64,000 nt of DNA from Rhizophagus irregularis (taxonomy: Eukaryota; Glomeromycota; Glomeromycetes; Glomerales; Glomeraceae): contig NC_089457.1 of the NCBI RefSeq assembly GCF_026210795.1, positions 558,001 through 622,000 of the forward strand, written 5' to 3'. The notes below the pieces were generated by a model that was given only the letters and a program-made list of their open reading frames with translations, was not told the DNA's origin and ran no database searches. Within the stretch, counting starts at the first letter, position 1. Each line of letters starts with the position of its first letter. A program made the translations under genes and the position numbers. Below, in pieces: positions 34,848-47,374 of the stretch.

Positions 34848-37800
34848 ATGTCTTCTAAATTTAATACGTTAGAACGAGAAAAATTATTTCTTAATCCAAG
34901 TTCAAATAAATTTGGTTACCCAGAATTACAAAAATTAGTTAAACCTCATATTGATTCATTTAATTCTTTATTAGACCCTCCTCGTCAAGGATTGCTAAAT
35001 TTTGCTATTGATGATATTGGTACACAGGAAATTTTTGACAAACCTAATAATAGTCCCGAAAGAGGGAATAAATTGTCAAGTAAATTTCCCTTTTTTTTAA
35101 AAAAAAAATATAAAAAATTTATCATGATAACATAATTTTTTTTCATATTTAAAAAGTATGGATAGATGATGTTATAATTGCAAAACCACTTTTACCCGAA
35201 AGTGTTCGTCTTACAACGTCAAGACAAATTTATCCTTCAGAGGTAATAAAGATATTTTAATGTAAAAAATAGAAAATCAATTATTAATTAGAATTAATAA
35301 AATAATTTATTTTTTTTAAATAAGTGTCGAGAAAGATTAACCACATATGCAGGAAAGATGTCTATAAAAGTATGTTGGCAAGTAAATGATGGTCCTGTTC
35401 TTGCGGAATATAGACCCGTGGGTATGTTACCTATCATGGTTAAAGTAATGTATTATATCACTTATCTGTTATTTCATTCATTAAAATTTTTAAATTTCGT
35501 TAGACTTATGTTATTTTTAATTAGTCAAATAGATGTAATCTACAAAATCTTTATCCAAAACAACTTATACAACACAAGGAAGAGTCAGAAGAAACGGGTG
35601 GTTATTTTATTATAAATGGAATAGAAAAGATGATTCGTCTTTTATTAATACCGAGACGTCATCACGTGATGGCACTTGCTCGTTCTTCTTTCGCGAACCG
35701 TGGAGCAAATTATACAGAATATGGAGTACAAATTCGTTGTGCAAAACTTGATCAAACAACTGTTACGAATACTATGCATTATTTAAAAGATGGTAATTGC
35801 TTAATAAGATTTACTTGGAAAAAACAAGAATTTATGGTTCCTGTTTTATTAATCATGAAGGTAAGCATTTTAACTTAAAAGAGAAAGAGCGAAATTTTTT
35901 TGTTAATTATTCTTATTTTTGATAGTCTCTTATTGAAGTTACCGATAAAGGAATATATGATATGTTGGTTCAGGGAGAACATTTAAATACATTCTTATCA
36001 GATCGCGTAGAATTTATGCTTTACAATTTTAAATCATACAATGTTCAATCACGTGATCAATGCGCAACTTTATTGGGTGATAAATTTCGTGTCACATTCT
36101 CACCACCATCGTATTATACTAATAAACAAGTAGGAGATTACGTTTTGAATAAGGTCATTCTAGTTCATCTTAGGACGAACAAAGATAAGTTTAATCTCTT
36201 AACGTAAGTAGGTACTTTTACAGCTTAAATATATGTTTATATATAACATTTATTCATTTATTTATTTAGATCATTACTAATAATTATTATTTATTAAAAG
36301 GTTTATGATACGTAAACTTTATTCATTAGTCGCAGGAGAATGTTGTCAAGATAATCCTGATTCACCACAGAATCAGGAAATACTTTTAGGAGGTCATCTT
36401 TATGGGATGATTATAAAAGAAAAACTTTCTGATTATCTTAATTCCATACGAGCGGCCGTATCTATGGATGTTAATGCAAAAAAAAAAGTGGATTTTAATG
36501 ATAGTACGTGTAATAAGCGTTAATCTATAATTTAAATGATTGATAGGTTTTATTCGAATAGAAATTTTTTGTTTTGAATCAAAATTTTAAAATCATCAAA
36601 TCATCATAAGATTATCCTTATTATTCTTTTAGAAAAATATATGAATAGTCTTCTCACAAAAAACAATACTGAATTTGTGGGACAAAAATTAGCTTACTTT
36701 CTTGCTACGGGAAATCTTATTTCTAATACTGGATTGGATTTAATGCAGGTCTTTTATTATATTGAATTTGTATGGTTTATTATCTCAATGTGTTTTTAAT
36801 ACGTGAATTTGTTTTTTTTTTATAGACAACTGGATATACAATTATTGCAGAAAAAATCAATTTTTTCCGATTCATTTCACATTTTCGATGTGTACATCGT
36901 GGATCATTCTTTACTACATTGAAAACTACTACTGTTAGAAAATTATTGCCCGAAGCATGGGGTAAATAAATCAATCATAATTTTTTTATTATTTATTATA
37001 TCTCATTATATTATCGTTTATTAGGATTCCTTTGTCCAGTTCATACACCAGACGGAACACCTTGTGGATTACTTAATCATCTTTCACATACATGTAGAGT
37101 AATTACCGAAACAGTAAAGGTCAATAAGATTCCAGAGATGTTAGCAGAACTAGGAGTTTCCATTAATGTTTTACAACAAGCACTTTCCGAAGGTCCGCCA
37201 TTATGTGTGCAGTTAGACGGAAAAATAATTGGATATTGCACTAATAGACAAGCAAAGATAATAGCGAATGAATTGAGGAGACGAAAATTTGACAAGACCA
37301 AACCAGTAAGTTTTCATTATTTTGTGTAGGATTACTAGGATTACTCTTTTTTTTTTATTAATTTTTATAATTGATTCGTAGATTCCTTTAGATCTGGAAA
37401 TTGGTTATGTCCCACCTTCAAATGGGGGTCAATATCCTGGAATTTATTTATTTTCCACTCCATCGCGTATGATGCGTCCTGTTAAATATCTTTTCAATAA
37501 TAAAACCGATATGATTGGTTCTTTTGAACAGGTAGATTATTTTAGTTTAGATAATTAATTAACGTCATGTATAATAATTTTTTTTTTTAAAAAAAAAAGG
37601 TATATATGGACATTGCTTGTCTGAATGAAGATATTATAAAAGGTGTGACAACTCATCAAGAATTTGCTCCGACAAATGTACTGAGTATCCTTGCAAATCT
37701 TACACCATTCTCTGATTGCAATCAAAGTCCTCGTAATATGTATCAATGTCAGGTAATTAAATAAAACTAGCATAAAAAAAATTAGAGTTTTCACCTTTAT

Positions 37801-39343
37801 TAATAATTTTTATATATACAAAGATGGCAAAACAAACAATGGGTACACCATCAACATCTTTAAGATATCGAACAGATAACAAATTATATCGATTACAAAC
37901 AGGCCAATCACCAATTGTTCGATCTGGACTTTACAATACCCTTGGTTTTGATGGATTCGTTAGTGGCACAAATGCAATCGTGGCTGTAATCTCTTATACA
38001 GGTAAATATATATATATTTTTTTATGTAAGTCATTAATATTTATAAGTTTCTATGCAAAAAATTGATTTTATTTGAACAAATAAGGATATGATATGGAAG
38101 ATGCTATGATCATAAATAAGTCAGCACATGAACGAGGGTTTGCATATGGTACTATTTACAAATCAGAGATAGTTGATCTTAATGATGAACGAGAGCGTGG
38201 TGAACCTATTAAACACCATTTTAGTCTTGGAGAGGATGCATCCCCAGCATGGCGTGAAAAACTTAGTAATGATGGCTTACCTCTAATTGGAGTTAAACTA
38301 ACAAATGGAGACCCTTTGTGTGCTTATTATGATGATACAACTAAAGTCACGAAAATTAAAAAATATAAAGGGACAGAAGATGCATATGTTGAGGAAGTTC
38401 GATTAATTGGAGATGATGCGGGTAAAGAAGAAGTTCAAAAGGTTCATATTAAATTAAGGGTTCCAAGACCTTCGGTTATTGGTGATAAGTTTGCTTCTAG
38501 GCACGGGCAAAAAGGTGTTCTTTCACAATTATACCCTCAGGTAGACATGCCTTTTACTGAAAGTGGAATGCAACCAGATATTATTATCAACCCACACGCG
38601 TTCCCTTCCCGTATGACAATTGGTATGTTTGTTGAAAGTTTAGCAGGAAAATCTGGTGCATTATATGGTGTTGCACAAGATTGTACTCCGTTTAAATTTA
38701 ACGAAAACGATACAGCGGTTGACTATTTTGGTAAACAGCTTGTACGTGCTGGATATAATTATCATGGTAATGAACCCATGTATAGTGGAATTACTGGTGA
38801 AGAATTTCAAGCTGATATATATATTGGAGTTGTATATTATCAACGATTACGACATATGGTGTCCGATAAATGGCAAGTGAGATCTACCGGTCCTGTTCAT
38901 AATCTTACAATGCAACCTATTGGTGGACGTAAAAAATCCGGTGGTATTAGATTTGGAGAAATGGAACGTGATTCTTTATTGGCTCATGGAATGAGCTTTT
39001 GTCTTCAAGATCGTTTAATGAATTGCTCAGATTATTCTCAAGTAAGAAATATATAAATCAAAATTATTATTTTTTTTTCTGATAAATTTTGGTTTGACCT
39101 TATTTTTTTTTTTGTTATTTATAGTGTCATTTATGTTCAAAATGCGGTACTATATTTACAGCATTAATATCTAAAGAACACGAAACGAGAAATGATGTTA
39201 AATATAAGAAACACCACATGATATGTAAAATTTGTGATACTTCAAAATATATATCACTTATAAAAATTCCTTTTGCTTTTAGATATCTTGCAACTGAACT
39301 TGCAAGTATGGGTATTAAGATTACATTAGAATCGAAGTATTAA
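34848..39343 (+). CDS. RPA135: DNA-directed RNA polymerase I second-largest subunit
   Basis: The beta-like subunit of Pol I, which makes the large rRNA precursor in the nucleolus. More than ten exons read through the whole family: [192 protein letters not shown] and [20 protein letters not shown]. The A135-specific MxxLERE start and FTPTNILSI-like segment separate it from Pol II and III paralogues. The C-terminal zinc ribbon (CHLCSKCG ... CKICD) is shorter than in yeast, but the end ([11 protein letters not shown]) is intact. One 3' splice site (37598-37599) is unusual: it is preceded by T11A10. The gene looks whole. Confidence 0.96.
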
Positions 39344-39675
39344 AAATAATATTTATTAATTTAAATTATAAAACCACTAATAATAATAATTTACCAGAAT
39401 AACGATCACGTGATTTTTTGCGTTCGTTAAAACCCAGAATTCCAACGTGTTTTGTAATATTTTCATACAAAAAGTCATTGTATGTGAATTCTTAAATAAC
39501 ACTAATTTTTTTTTTTTTAAAAAAAATATATTAAAAGAATTGTACATAGAAATATAATTTATGAAATTAATTTATTGTTGCTGCGGATTATCTTAAAAAA
39601 AATTGTGATACAATGTGATACTTAAGAAATATATAAAAAAAAAAATCTTTATCCAAAAAAAAAACGCGAAAAAAA
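39344..39675. promoter_or_regulatory. Intergenic region and likely ERB1 promoter
   Basis: Contains the 10-bp palindrome ATCACGTGAT (39405-39414), a perfect bHLH-type E-box, a T13A8 tract (39506-39526) and a CGCG embedded in A runs (about 39663-39676). No gene seen. Confidence 0.55.
39405..39414. promoter_or_regulatory. E-box palindrome ATCACGTGAT
   Basis: A perfect palindrome around CACGTG, the site type bound by fungal bHLH factors such as Cbf1. It lies about 270 bp upstream of the ERB1 start region; function inferred only from the motif. Confidence 0.45.
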
Positions 39676-42600
39676 ATGCGGAATTCAAAAAAAAAATATT
39701 ACGTGTTTCTAAGAAAAGATCACCAGAAATAAAGAAAAAATGATGAAAATACTAGTGACGAAGATATTATTGCTAATTTAAAAATTGATATGCTTTCGGA
39801 AGACGAAAATATTAGTGACCTTGAATCACAGTCCATAAAAAGTATTGATAAAGAAGAAAGCGATTCTATTGAACAACATTCGGAAAATGAAAAATTTGTA
39901 CTTGATGATACAACGGACAATGAAGAAGAGAATGAAAAATTTAATAAAGAAACATCAGAAATGAGTGAAAGTGATGAATATATTGCTGGTGATAGTCTAG
40001 ACGAAAATGATTTAGAACCGGATGAAGATAATAAAACTTTATCAGAATCAGAGTACCTTTTTTTTTTTTATTTTTTGTAATTTTATCTTAAATTATTTAA
40101 GAATTTAATTGAAATAATATTAACATTCCAGTTATATTTAGGGAAACCAAAACTCATTATGTCGTTGGTGTAAATGGTAAACCACGTAAAATATTACCTG
40201 AAATTGATCCAGTATATGATAGTGATTCTTCAACTGAAAATGTAATGTAAAAAATTTTATTATAATCATATATCTTTGAAATTAGTTAAAAATAGATTTT
40301 TTTTTTAAAATAAAATACTTCAATTTTTTTTGAATCAGCCAATTAATTCCGTTGGTAATATACCTATGGAATGGTATGATGATTACCCACACATTGGATA
40401 TGATATTGATGGGAAAAAAATTATGAAACCTGCTAAAGGTGATGAATTGGACAAATTTTTGGAAAATATGGAAGATCCTGATTCATGGTAATATATACAT
40501 ATTTATATATAGATATTTGTTATAGTAGAATTAAATTAATGTAAAGATTAACATTTTTGATATGATCGTTCATTTTTAGGATGTCTGCCAAAGATAATCT
40601 CTTACAACAGAATGTGAAATTAACTGATGAGGAATTGGAAATTATTCGCCGAATTCAAATGGGTTCATTCCCTGAAAAAGATTTTGATCCTTATGAACCA
40701 ACAATAGAATGGTTCACTGGTAAACCTGAAGTTATGCCGTTAAATGCCACACCTGAACCTAAACGTCGGTTCATTCCTTCGAAATGGGAAGCAAAACGTG
40801 TAAGTCATAATTCTGATTTTGATTGGGTTAATTATTATCGGATAACTTACTAAAAAAAATTCTTTGTATATCGATTGATTTATGAAGATTATGAAAATAG
40901 TACGTGCTATTCGTCAAGGACGTATTGTTCTTGGAAAATCTCAGGTGCAAAAGCCACGGTTTTATAATTTATGGAGTGAAGACGATAAGTCCCGTGAAGA
41001 ACATCCTATGCATATACCTGCTCCAAAAATGAAGTTACCTGATCATGATGAAAGCTACAACCCACCTGCAGAATATTTATTAACAGATAAAGAAAAAGAA
41101 GAATGGGAGGAGATGGATCCTGATGATAGAGAAAAAAATTATATACCTCAAAAGTAATCATTAATTTTATTATGTTTTTATATTTTAATTATGTTAAATT
41201 TTATCTCCTATTTTACAGATATTCATGCCTGAGAAATGTACCTGCATATAATCGGTTCATTCAGGAGCGATTTAATAGGTGCCTTGATTTGTACCTTGCC
41301 CCACGTATTCGAAAAAATAAGGTAAATTAATTGTTAACACATAAACATAAGTGATATAATGTTCTTTTTTATTAATCTGTTTTATCATTTTTTTCATAAT
41401 TAGCTTAATATTGACCCGGAATCACTTATTCCCAAACTTCCAAACCCTAAAGACCTACAACCTTTCCCTACATCCCTTACACTTTCATATGATGGACACA
41501 CTGATCGTGTACGTTGCATTTCAATCGATCCTACGGGATTATGGTTAATTTCTGGTTCGGATGATAAAACAATAAGATTATGGGAAATTATAACTGGACG
41601 CTGTGTTAAAACATGGGAAATTGAGGATATTGTTTATTCAGTTGCTTGGTGTCCAATTCGGGAAGTTTGTGCATTTATATTTTCTTGGTAAGTTTCATGA
41701 ATATTACTCACAAATATAATTATACCGCTTGATTAAATCAATTCTAATTTTCTCACATCAGTTCAAATAAAGTTGGTGTAATATTACCAACAGATATTTG
41801 TGACGATGAAGTTGCACTTTCAACTTCTCAATACGTTACAAATGGATTTAATAGTAAACGGAATGGTAACTTTATAGATAATGACTTTAAGAATTCATAA
41901 TAAACTTTTATACTCATTTTTCAGTCTATTAAAATTTATAGATGAAAAGGTCAAATTGGTCGAGTGGATGAAACCATCTGACGAACAGAATAAGAATGGG
42001 ATACTTTTATTCATTCAACACACTCATGATAAGGTCATTTTAGTAATTTTTGTGTTCTAAATAAATATAAAAATATTAAATTTTTTTTACTTACCTTAGA
42101 CAATTAAGCAAGTCACTTGGCATAGGAAAGGGGATTACTTCTCAAGTATTGCACCAGATGGTAAATAATATTTGTGCATAAATTTTTTTTTTTTAAAAAA
42201 AAGAAATAAGATTCTCATTTAATATATTTTGTTTAATAGCTGGTAATCAAGGGATTCTAATTCATCAGCTTACAAAACATCAAACTCAACAACCTTTCCG
42301 TAAAACTAGAGGAATTATTCAATGTGTAAGGTTCCATCCTATTAAGCCATTATTCTTTGTTGCGGTAAATATTATAGTTTTTTTTTACATTATATGATGA
42401 TAATGGTTTGGATTTGTTCAAATAATGATTTCTTTACGCTTTTTTTTTTAAAAAAAAATTTGTTTTATAGACACAGAGATATGTTAGAGTTTATAATCTA
42501 ATGAAACAAGAACTGACAAAAACTTTACAACCAGGAGTTAAATGGATTTCTAGTTTGGACGTTCATCCGATGGGCAAGTGTTACAAACTAGATTTATAAA

Positions 42601-43194
42601 GCATTTTTGAGAGTCCATCTTTAATATTATAATTTATTTTGCCGTTTATAGGGGATAATGTCATAGTTGGAAGTTATGATAAGAAATTATGTTGGTTTGA
42701 TCTGGATCTATCCCAGAGGCCTTACAGGACTTTATAGTAATTTTCGTTTAATGAAATAGATATATATGAGAGGATTCTAATGAGCTGTGTTTCATCCTTG
42801 GTATAATACATATTATATTAAATTTTTTTTTTCCTAAAAAATTCTAGTTATCATTCAAAAGCTATTCGAAACGTGGTATACCATAAACGACTACCATTAT
42901 TTGCATCATGTAGTGATGATGGATCAATACAAATTTTTCATGGTATGGTTTATAATGATCTGCTTCAAAATCCGTTAATTGTTCCAGTGAAGATTTTAAA
43001 AGCTGGCCATCAAATTGTGGATAGTTTAGGTAACTATTAACTATTTCTTATTAGTAAATTAAATAAAAAAAAAAGGATTCTTTGAATTACCTAATTTTTT
43101 TTTCTCTATAGGTGTTTTGAATTGCGAATTTCATCCAATTCAACCTTGGATAATATCTTCGGGTGCGGATCATACAATAAAATTATGGACGTAA
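39676..43194 (+). CDS. ERB1: Ribosome biogenesis protein Erb1/BOP1
   Basis: Erb1/BOP1 works with Ytm1 and Nop7 (PeBoW) in 27S pre-rRNA processing for the 60S subunit in the nucleolus. The N-terminal part is highly acidic ([40 protein letters not shown]). The BOP1-N domain follows: [73 protein letters not shown] and LPGH-region equivalents. Then a C-terminal WD40 propeller runs from [20 protein letters not shown] to ADHTIKLWT at the stop. One intron (42574-42651) starts with GC instead of GT. The extreme N-terminus is uncertain: the family-like frame ([15 protein letters not shown]) is separated from the ATG at 39676 and from the acidic region by two A runs that each look one base short. If that is not an error, translation may start at the ATG at 39790. 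Confidence 0.9.
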
Positions 43195-43543
43195 GAAAAA
43201 TTAAGTCAAAATATTAGTTTAATTACAAATGATCATCTATTTTTGTATATTTAATGAATGTTATGTAATAGATCGATAGAATTCTTGTAGATCATTTAAT
43301 GATGATCCTCATAAGAAAAAAAAATAAATTTATCGAAAATATTAATTATTATTTATTTATATTTGTAATTAACTAATTATCAGCCTAAATCTATTTGATT
43401 ATAAAATGAATAATTAATTACATAATTAATAATTATCTCTAAAATTGCACACGGTGAATACGACTAATAAACTAAATAATACAATATACAAGTTTTTTTT
43501 TGTTATTTTTGTTTTTTTTTTGGATTTATTATGTTTCCATAAT
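43195..43543. other. Convergent intergenic region, no gene seen
   Basis: The 3' regions of ERB1 (plus) and of the unidentified minus-strand gene meet here. AT-rich, with no structured element recognised. Confidence 0.5.
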
Positions 43544-44817
43544 TTAACTTCCACCATTAATAGCATTCCAACCACCATCCCAAATTTCAACCCCATTGAT
43601 AGTAGTGCCATTACTAATTATGGAACTCTTACTACTACCACCTGATATCATTGGATCAATAGATTTTAATTCTTCTTTAATGGTATTTCGAGACAATGAA
43701 TCAATTTCTTTAGCTACTAGAGCTATTATTTTCTGAAAGTAAAATAAAAATTTTTCATTAAAAATATATTATACAAGTAAAATATCACACAAATTTTCTA
43801 AAAAGAAGAATTGAAATTAGAACCTTGAACTTTCCATCAACTTTTATTACACTTTCTGTAAATGATGCTGTCAGTACATTTGCAGTTCCTACCAACAATT
43901 TATTATAAACATCTACAAGAATATCACAGAGAGTATAAAAAGTTTGAAAATAATCCAAATCAAAAGGCTATTTCGTAAAAAAAAAAATATATATATATAT
44001 TAGTTACAATATAAATTAATGAAAAATTATTTAATAAAATAAATTTACATACTACGTTTGGCACAAATAAATATGTATATTCTCCAGTTTCTTGAAATGA
44101 TGAATCTTCGTCTTTAACAATTTTTGACTTTCTAAAAAACATTTTCTAATTTTAAAGTAAAAAAAAAAAAATTAAGGAATGAACAAAAAATATTTATAAA
44201 AATGTAATAATTATTAAATCTAATTTCTTTTAATTTTTTACCATTTTTTGTTTTGCATGTTCATTTGTATGATATTCAAATTCCTGTAGCATTACATTTA
44301 AAGCTTTTACATAATCCTGAGGATTTGTTATATCAAGTATTGGAGCTAATGATGCACCTAGAATAAAAAAATTTCCTGTCCTTAATTATAATAATAAAAA
44401 AAAATATATATATACAATTAATTCCCAAAGTAAGAATTAAATTAATTAATTAAAAATTAAATCTACTTAAATTTGTAAATACCTTTTCTTCATCCTAACA
44501 TTCTCATATACCATCCCCAAATCTTCTTTACTTAAACATACAGTGTTAAACCAATGTATTCTTCCTTCATGAGCCTGTTTTAAATAGGTAAAAGTAGTTA
44601 TTCGTTTTTGTACAAGTTCATATAAAAAATCGTAAGCACCCGCTGTTAATGTGTTGGTGCTACTATATTCAGTAGGTACAGTAGAACTGGAAGGTGATCG
44701 TGGAGCTGGCTGTGGAAAGGAGACAGGTAAAGTCGTTGTTGAGCCACCACTTCCATTATTATTATTTACTGCATTGTTCGTTGAATTTGAAGTTGGAGAA
44801 GTTATTGATTTATCCAT
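43544..44817 (-). CDS. Conserved-looking protein of unknown function, multi-exon
   Basis: I do not recognise a named family. The product is about 300 residues. It starts with a Ser/Asn/Pro-rich tail (residues 1-60, with runs of Asn and Gly). A well-ordered body follows: FLYELVQKRITTFTYLKQAH, EGRIHWFNTVCLSKEDLG, VRMKKRTGNFFILGASLAPI, LDITNPQDYVKALNVMLQEF, TGEYTYLFVPNVPFDLDYFQ, IIALVAKEIDSLSRNTIKEE. It ends GWNAINGGS. The first intron's acceptor is ATTAAG in the minus-strand reading; this choice keeps the frame and yields the hydrophobic FFILG segment. The body has no transmembrane helix or catalytic motif I can name. Its balanced composition and splice structure make it a real gene. It is convergent with ERB1, and its start faces the 3' end of GCN5. 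Confidence 0.8.
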
Positions 44818-45130
44818 TACAAAAAGAATAAATTACAAATACTCCAAAGAGTTCTGCAGGGACTTTTTTTATAGTATTGCAGTGTCCCCATAAATTTGCT
44901 GATGTTTTTTTTCAATTATAATAAATAATTATAATAAATAAAGCTTTATGCATAAAACGTTTTGTTAGGCAAATCAATTGAAAATCGGTTACAAAATAAT
45001 TAGTTACATAAGCAAATTTTTTTACATTTGATTTTTTTTTTTGTAAATCACATTTGGCCATAATGTACAGTTTATATTGCTAATCACCTGATTAAATTTT
45101 TTTAATATGAAAAATATTTATGTACTTTTT
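44818..45130. other. Intergenic region, no gene seen
   Basis: Upstream of the unidentified gene and downstream of GCN5. Holds T runs but no recognisable element. Confidence 0.5.
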
Positions 45131-46737
45131 TTAAGGTAGTTTTATACCATTTTCTAATAACAGATCCGTAAAAAATTTTTCCAAAGTCTCGGCTGATTTA
45201 TAATAATAAGTCTCTTTTGTGTTATAATATTTACAATTGTCCCATATTTTTTGAACATCAATAGCAAACTCTTTAAGAGTTAGATATCGATTGTTCTCCA
45301 TACGTTTCCTGACGGTAGAAAAATCCATGGGATCCTTGATAATATCATAATAATCTGGTACAGTAATAGGATCGACAGGGAGTCTAAATGGCCAAGCACT
45401 TCTATGATTTTCTAAATCCTCCATGATTTTGAGCATAAGAAGATAATCGGCCCGATATTTAACCGATTCCTTTGCCCTTTTTTCTAATTCCAATGTCCAA
45501 CCGGATTCCTTAATACCTGGCACAGACATAGGATCTATTGATTTAACTCCATTTTTGAAACGTTGTAAACCCGGATGAATGATGGGAGGTTTAATTGTTC
45601 GAGCGATTTTTTCTCTTATTGCTTGTTTTTGTCTTGCTAAAATTTCCTTAGTTTCTGCATAATTTATTTTGGCAATAAAAGTACTCTTTCAAATAACAAT
45701 TTTCCATAAAAACAAATAAAAATGTTATTATCTATTTGATAATTAGTGAAATACGTGCAAAAATTTTTTATACTTACCTGCATAAGTTTTGCTTTGCTAT
45801 AATCTTTTATGTAACCTTTCCATATTTCTTTTTCTAATGTAATATTAGTTGTGAACCCAATTTTTCGAAAAAATCCTATAGCACTTTCATCTGCATAAAC
45901 AAGCATATATTTAATCTTGACTACATCTCTCATGAAATGCTTTAAGCGATTCATCAAACGTCTGCCATATCCTTTATCTTGATGATCCCCATTAACAGCA
46001 AAGAAAACAATTTCAATAAAGTTCCTTTCTACAAATGGTCGATAACAAATTCCACCAATCACTTTATTTGGATCTTTAATAATCACTAAACTATAATGAT
46101 TATGATTATACACGACACGAGCAATATACTCTGCTGGCATCTTTGGTAATGCTGTAGAAATTAATTCCTTAACACCAGTAAGTAAAAATAAATTCTCTCG
46201 AGTTCCATCATTATTAATAATTCTCCACCGAATATTGTCTTCTCGCTCTTCTTTAAATATGAACTTATGATCCAAATTATTTCTTTCATCGATATTCGCA
46301 TTTTTATCAACTGGTTTCTTATGACATATTATATGATTATATTGTTTAGCACTATTAGTGATAGATGTCATTTGATCTTTCATTTTTTGAACAAATTTAT
46401 CTACATAATCAAAGTCTAATAATTTCCCTTGATTCTCCAAATATTTGTCGATTTGATCAGCAATGTTCAGTAATTTATAGAAGTCTTCACCATAAATATC
46501 ATCTACATTTCCATGAAGACCTAATTTGTGACCACAAATGCACAAATCTATACATCCAATTCCATTAGCAGAATTTAGTCGCCATCCTTTGCAAGAGCAC
46601 TTATCTCGTGAAGAATCCGTTGATTCTCCCATGCACGTCATATATCGTCCAATTTTCATATGCCTTTGGTAATTGGATAATGAGTCGATAGGAATTTGCG
46701 TAGATGGATAACTTGAACTTGCCATATTTGTTCTCAT
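45131..46737 (-). CDS. GCN5: Histone acetyltransferase Gcn5 with PCAF-like N-terminal module
   Basis: Gcn5 is the catalytic subunit of SAGA-type coactivators, acetylating histone H3 tails. Two exons, 45778-46737 and 45131-45685, join to 504 residues. N-terminal module: cysteines at residues 35, 47, 49, 62, 66 and 68 plus His70 and His75 (DKCSCKGW, CIDLCICGHKLGLHG), resembling the PCAF homology domain of animal PCAF/GCN5 and absent from yeast Gcn5. The GNAT domain (about 175-315) includes RPFVERNFIEIVFFAV with the catalytic Glu, the acetyl-CoA loop QDKGYGRRL, YADESAIGFFRKIGFT and KGYIKDYSKAKLMQ. The bromodomain includes WPFRLPVDPITVPDYYDIIK and DPMDFSTVRKRM, with Asn in WDNCKYYN, ending near GIKLP. 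Exon 2 must begin at 45685 (SerThrPheIleAla ...), because a nearer AG would put a stop in frame. Confidence 0.95.
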
Positions 46738-47039
46738 TTTCTTTGATAGGATAATCGTAATATCAACTAAAACTTTCAGAAGAAGCCAAGTCCTTTATAG
46801 AGGAAATGGTTTCCGAAAAAGAAAATTACTGAAAAAAAAGTGAAAATGTTACATTATTTTGTCCAATATATAGAAAAGAAAAAAGGAATGTATATAGAAA
46901 AATGTTTTTTTTACAGAACAAGAGATTTAATTTGATATCCGTGCAAGTTAACTACCTTTGATGCATACGCGTAATTTGATCAAAGAAAAACGGAGATCGC
47001 GTTAGTACGGCAGGAAAAGAAAGTTTGGAGGTTTATAAA

Positions 47040-47090
47040 TTGTTCGCAATGCAATTATCATGCAATTATCATAATTATCATGCAATGATA
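47040..47090. repeat. Short direct repeats of ATGCAATTATCAT
   Basis: Three to four partial copies of ATGCAATTATCAT in 50 bp upstream of the weak small ORF. Confidence 0.6.
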
Positions 47091-47130
47091 GTTACATGAG
47101 AAAAGGTGATCTAATTTTTTTTTAATCTTC

Positions 47131-47374
47131 CCGCAGTATCGCCCTAAGATTTTTTACTCCACGTGTGATTAGACGTATACAAATTACAAATTTGTCAATT
47201 GGGTCCAATACTGGTCCAATTATATTTAGTAAATTATTAGCAATACTATTCGTCATGCAATTATTTGTAATATGGTTAATTTCTTACCCAAAATATAAAC
47301 ATTCAAAAGAAACTTATCAGAACAAAGAAACGTTTAAAAATAAGAAATGCGTCAATAAATATATTACAGGTTAG
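47131..47374 (+). CDS. Possible terminal exon of a small membrane protein
   Basis: An open stretch after CCGCAG reads SIALRFFTPRVIRRIQITNL, a hydrophobic span (about IIFSKLLAILFVMQLFVIWL), then a Lys-rich tail to a stop at 47374. A single membrane helix with a basic tail would suit a small organelle protein. There is no in-frame ATG before the helix except one inside it, so a separate first exon is needed; none was found with confidence. It could equally be chance. Confidence 0.2.
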
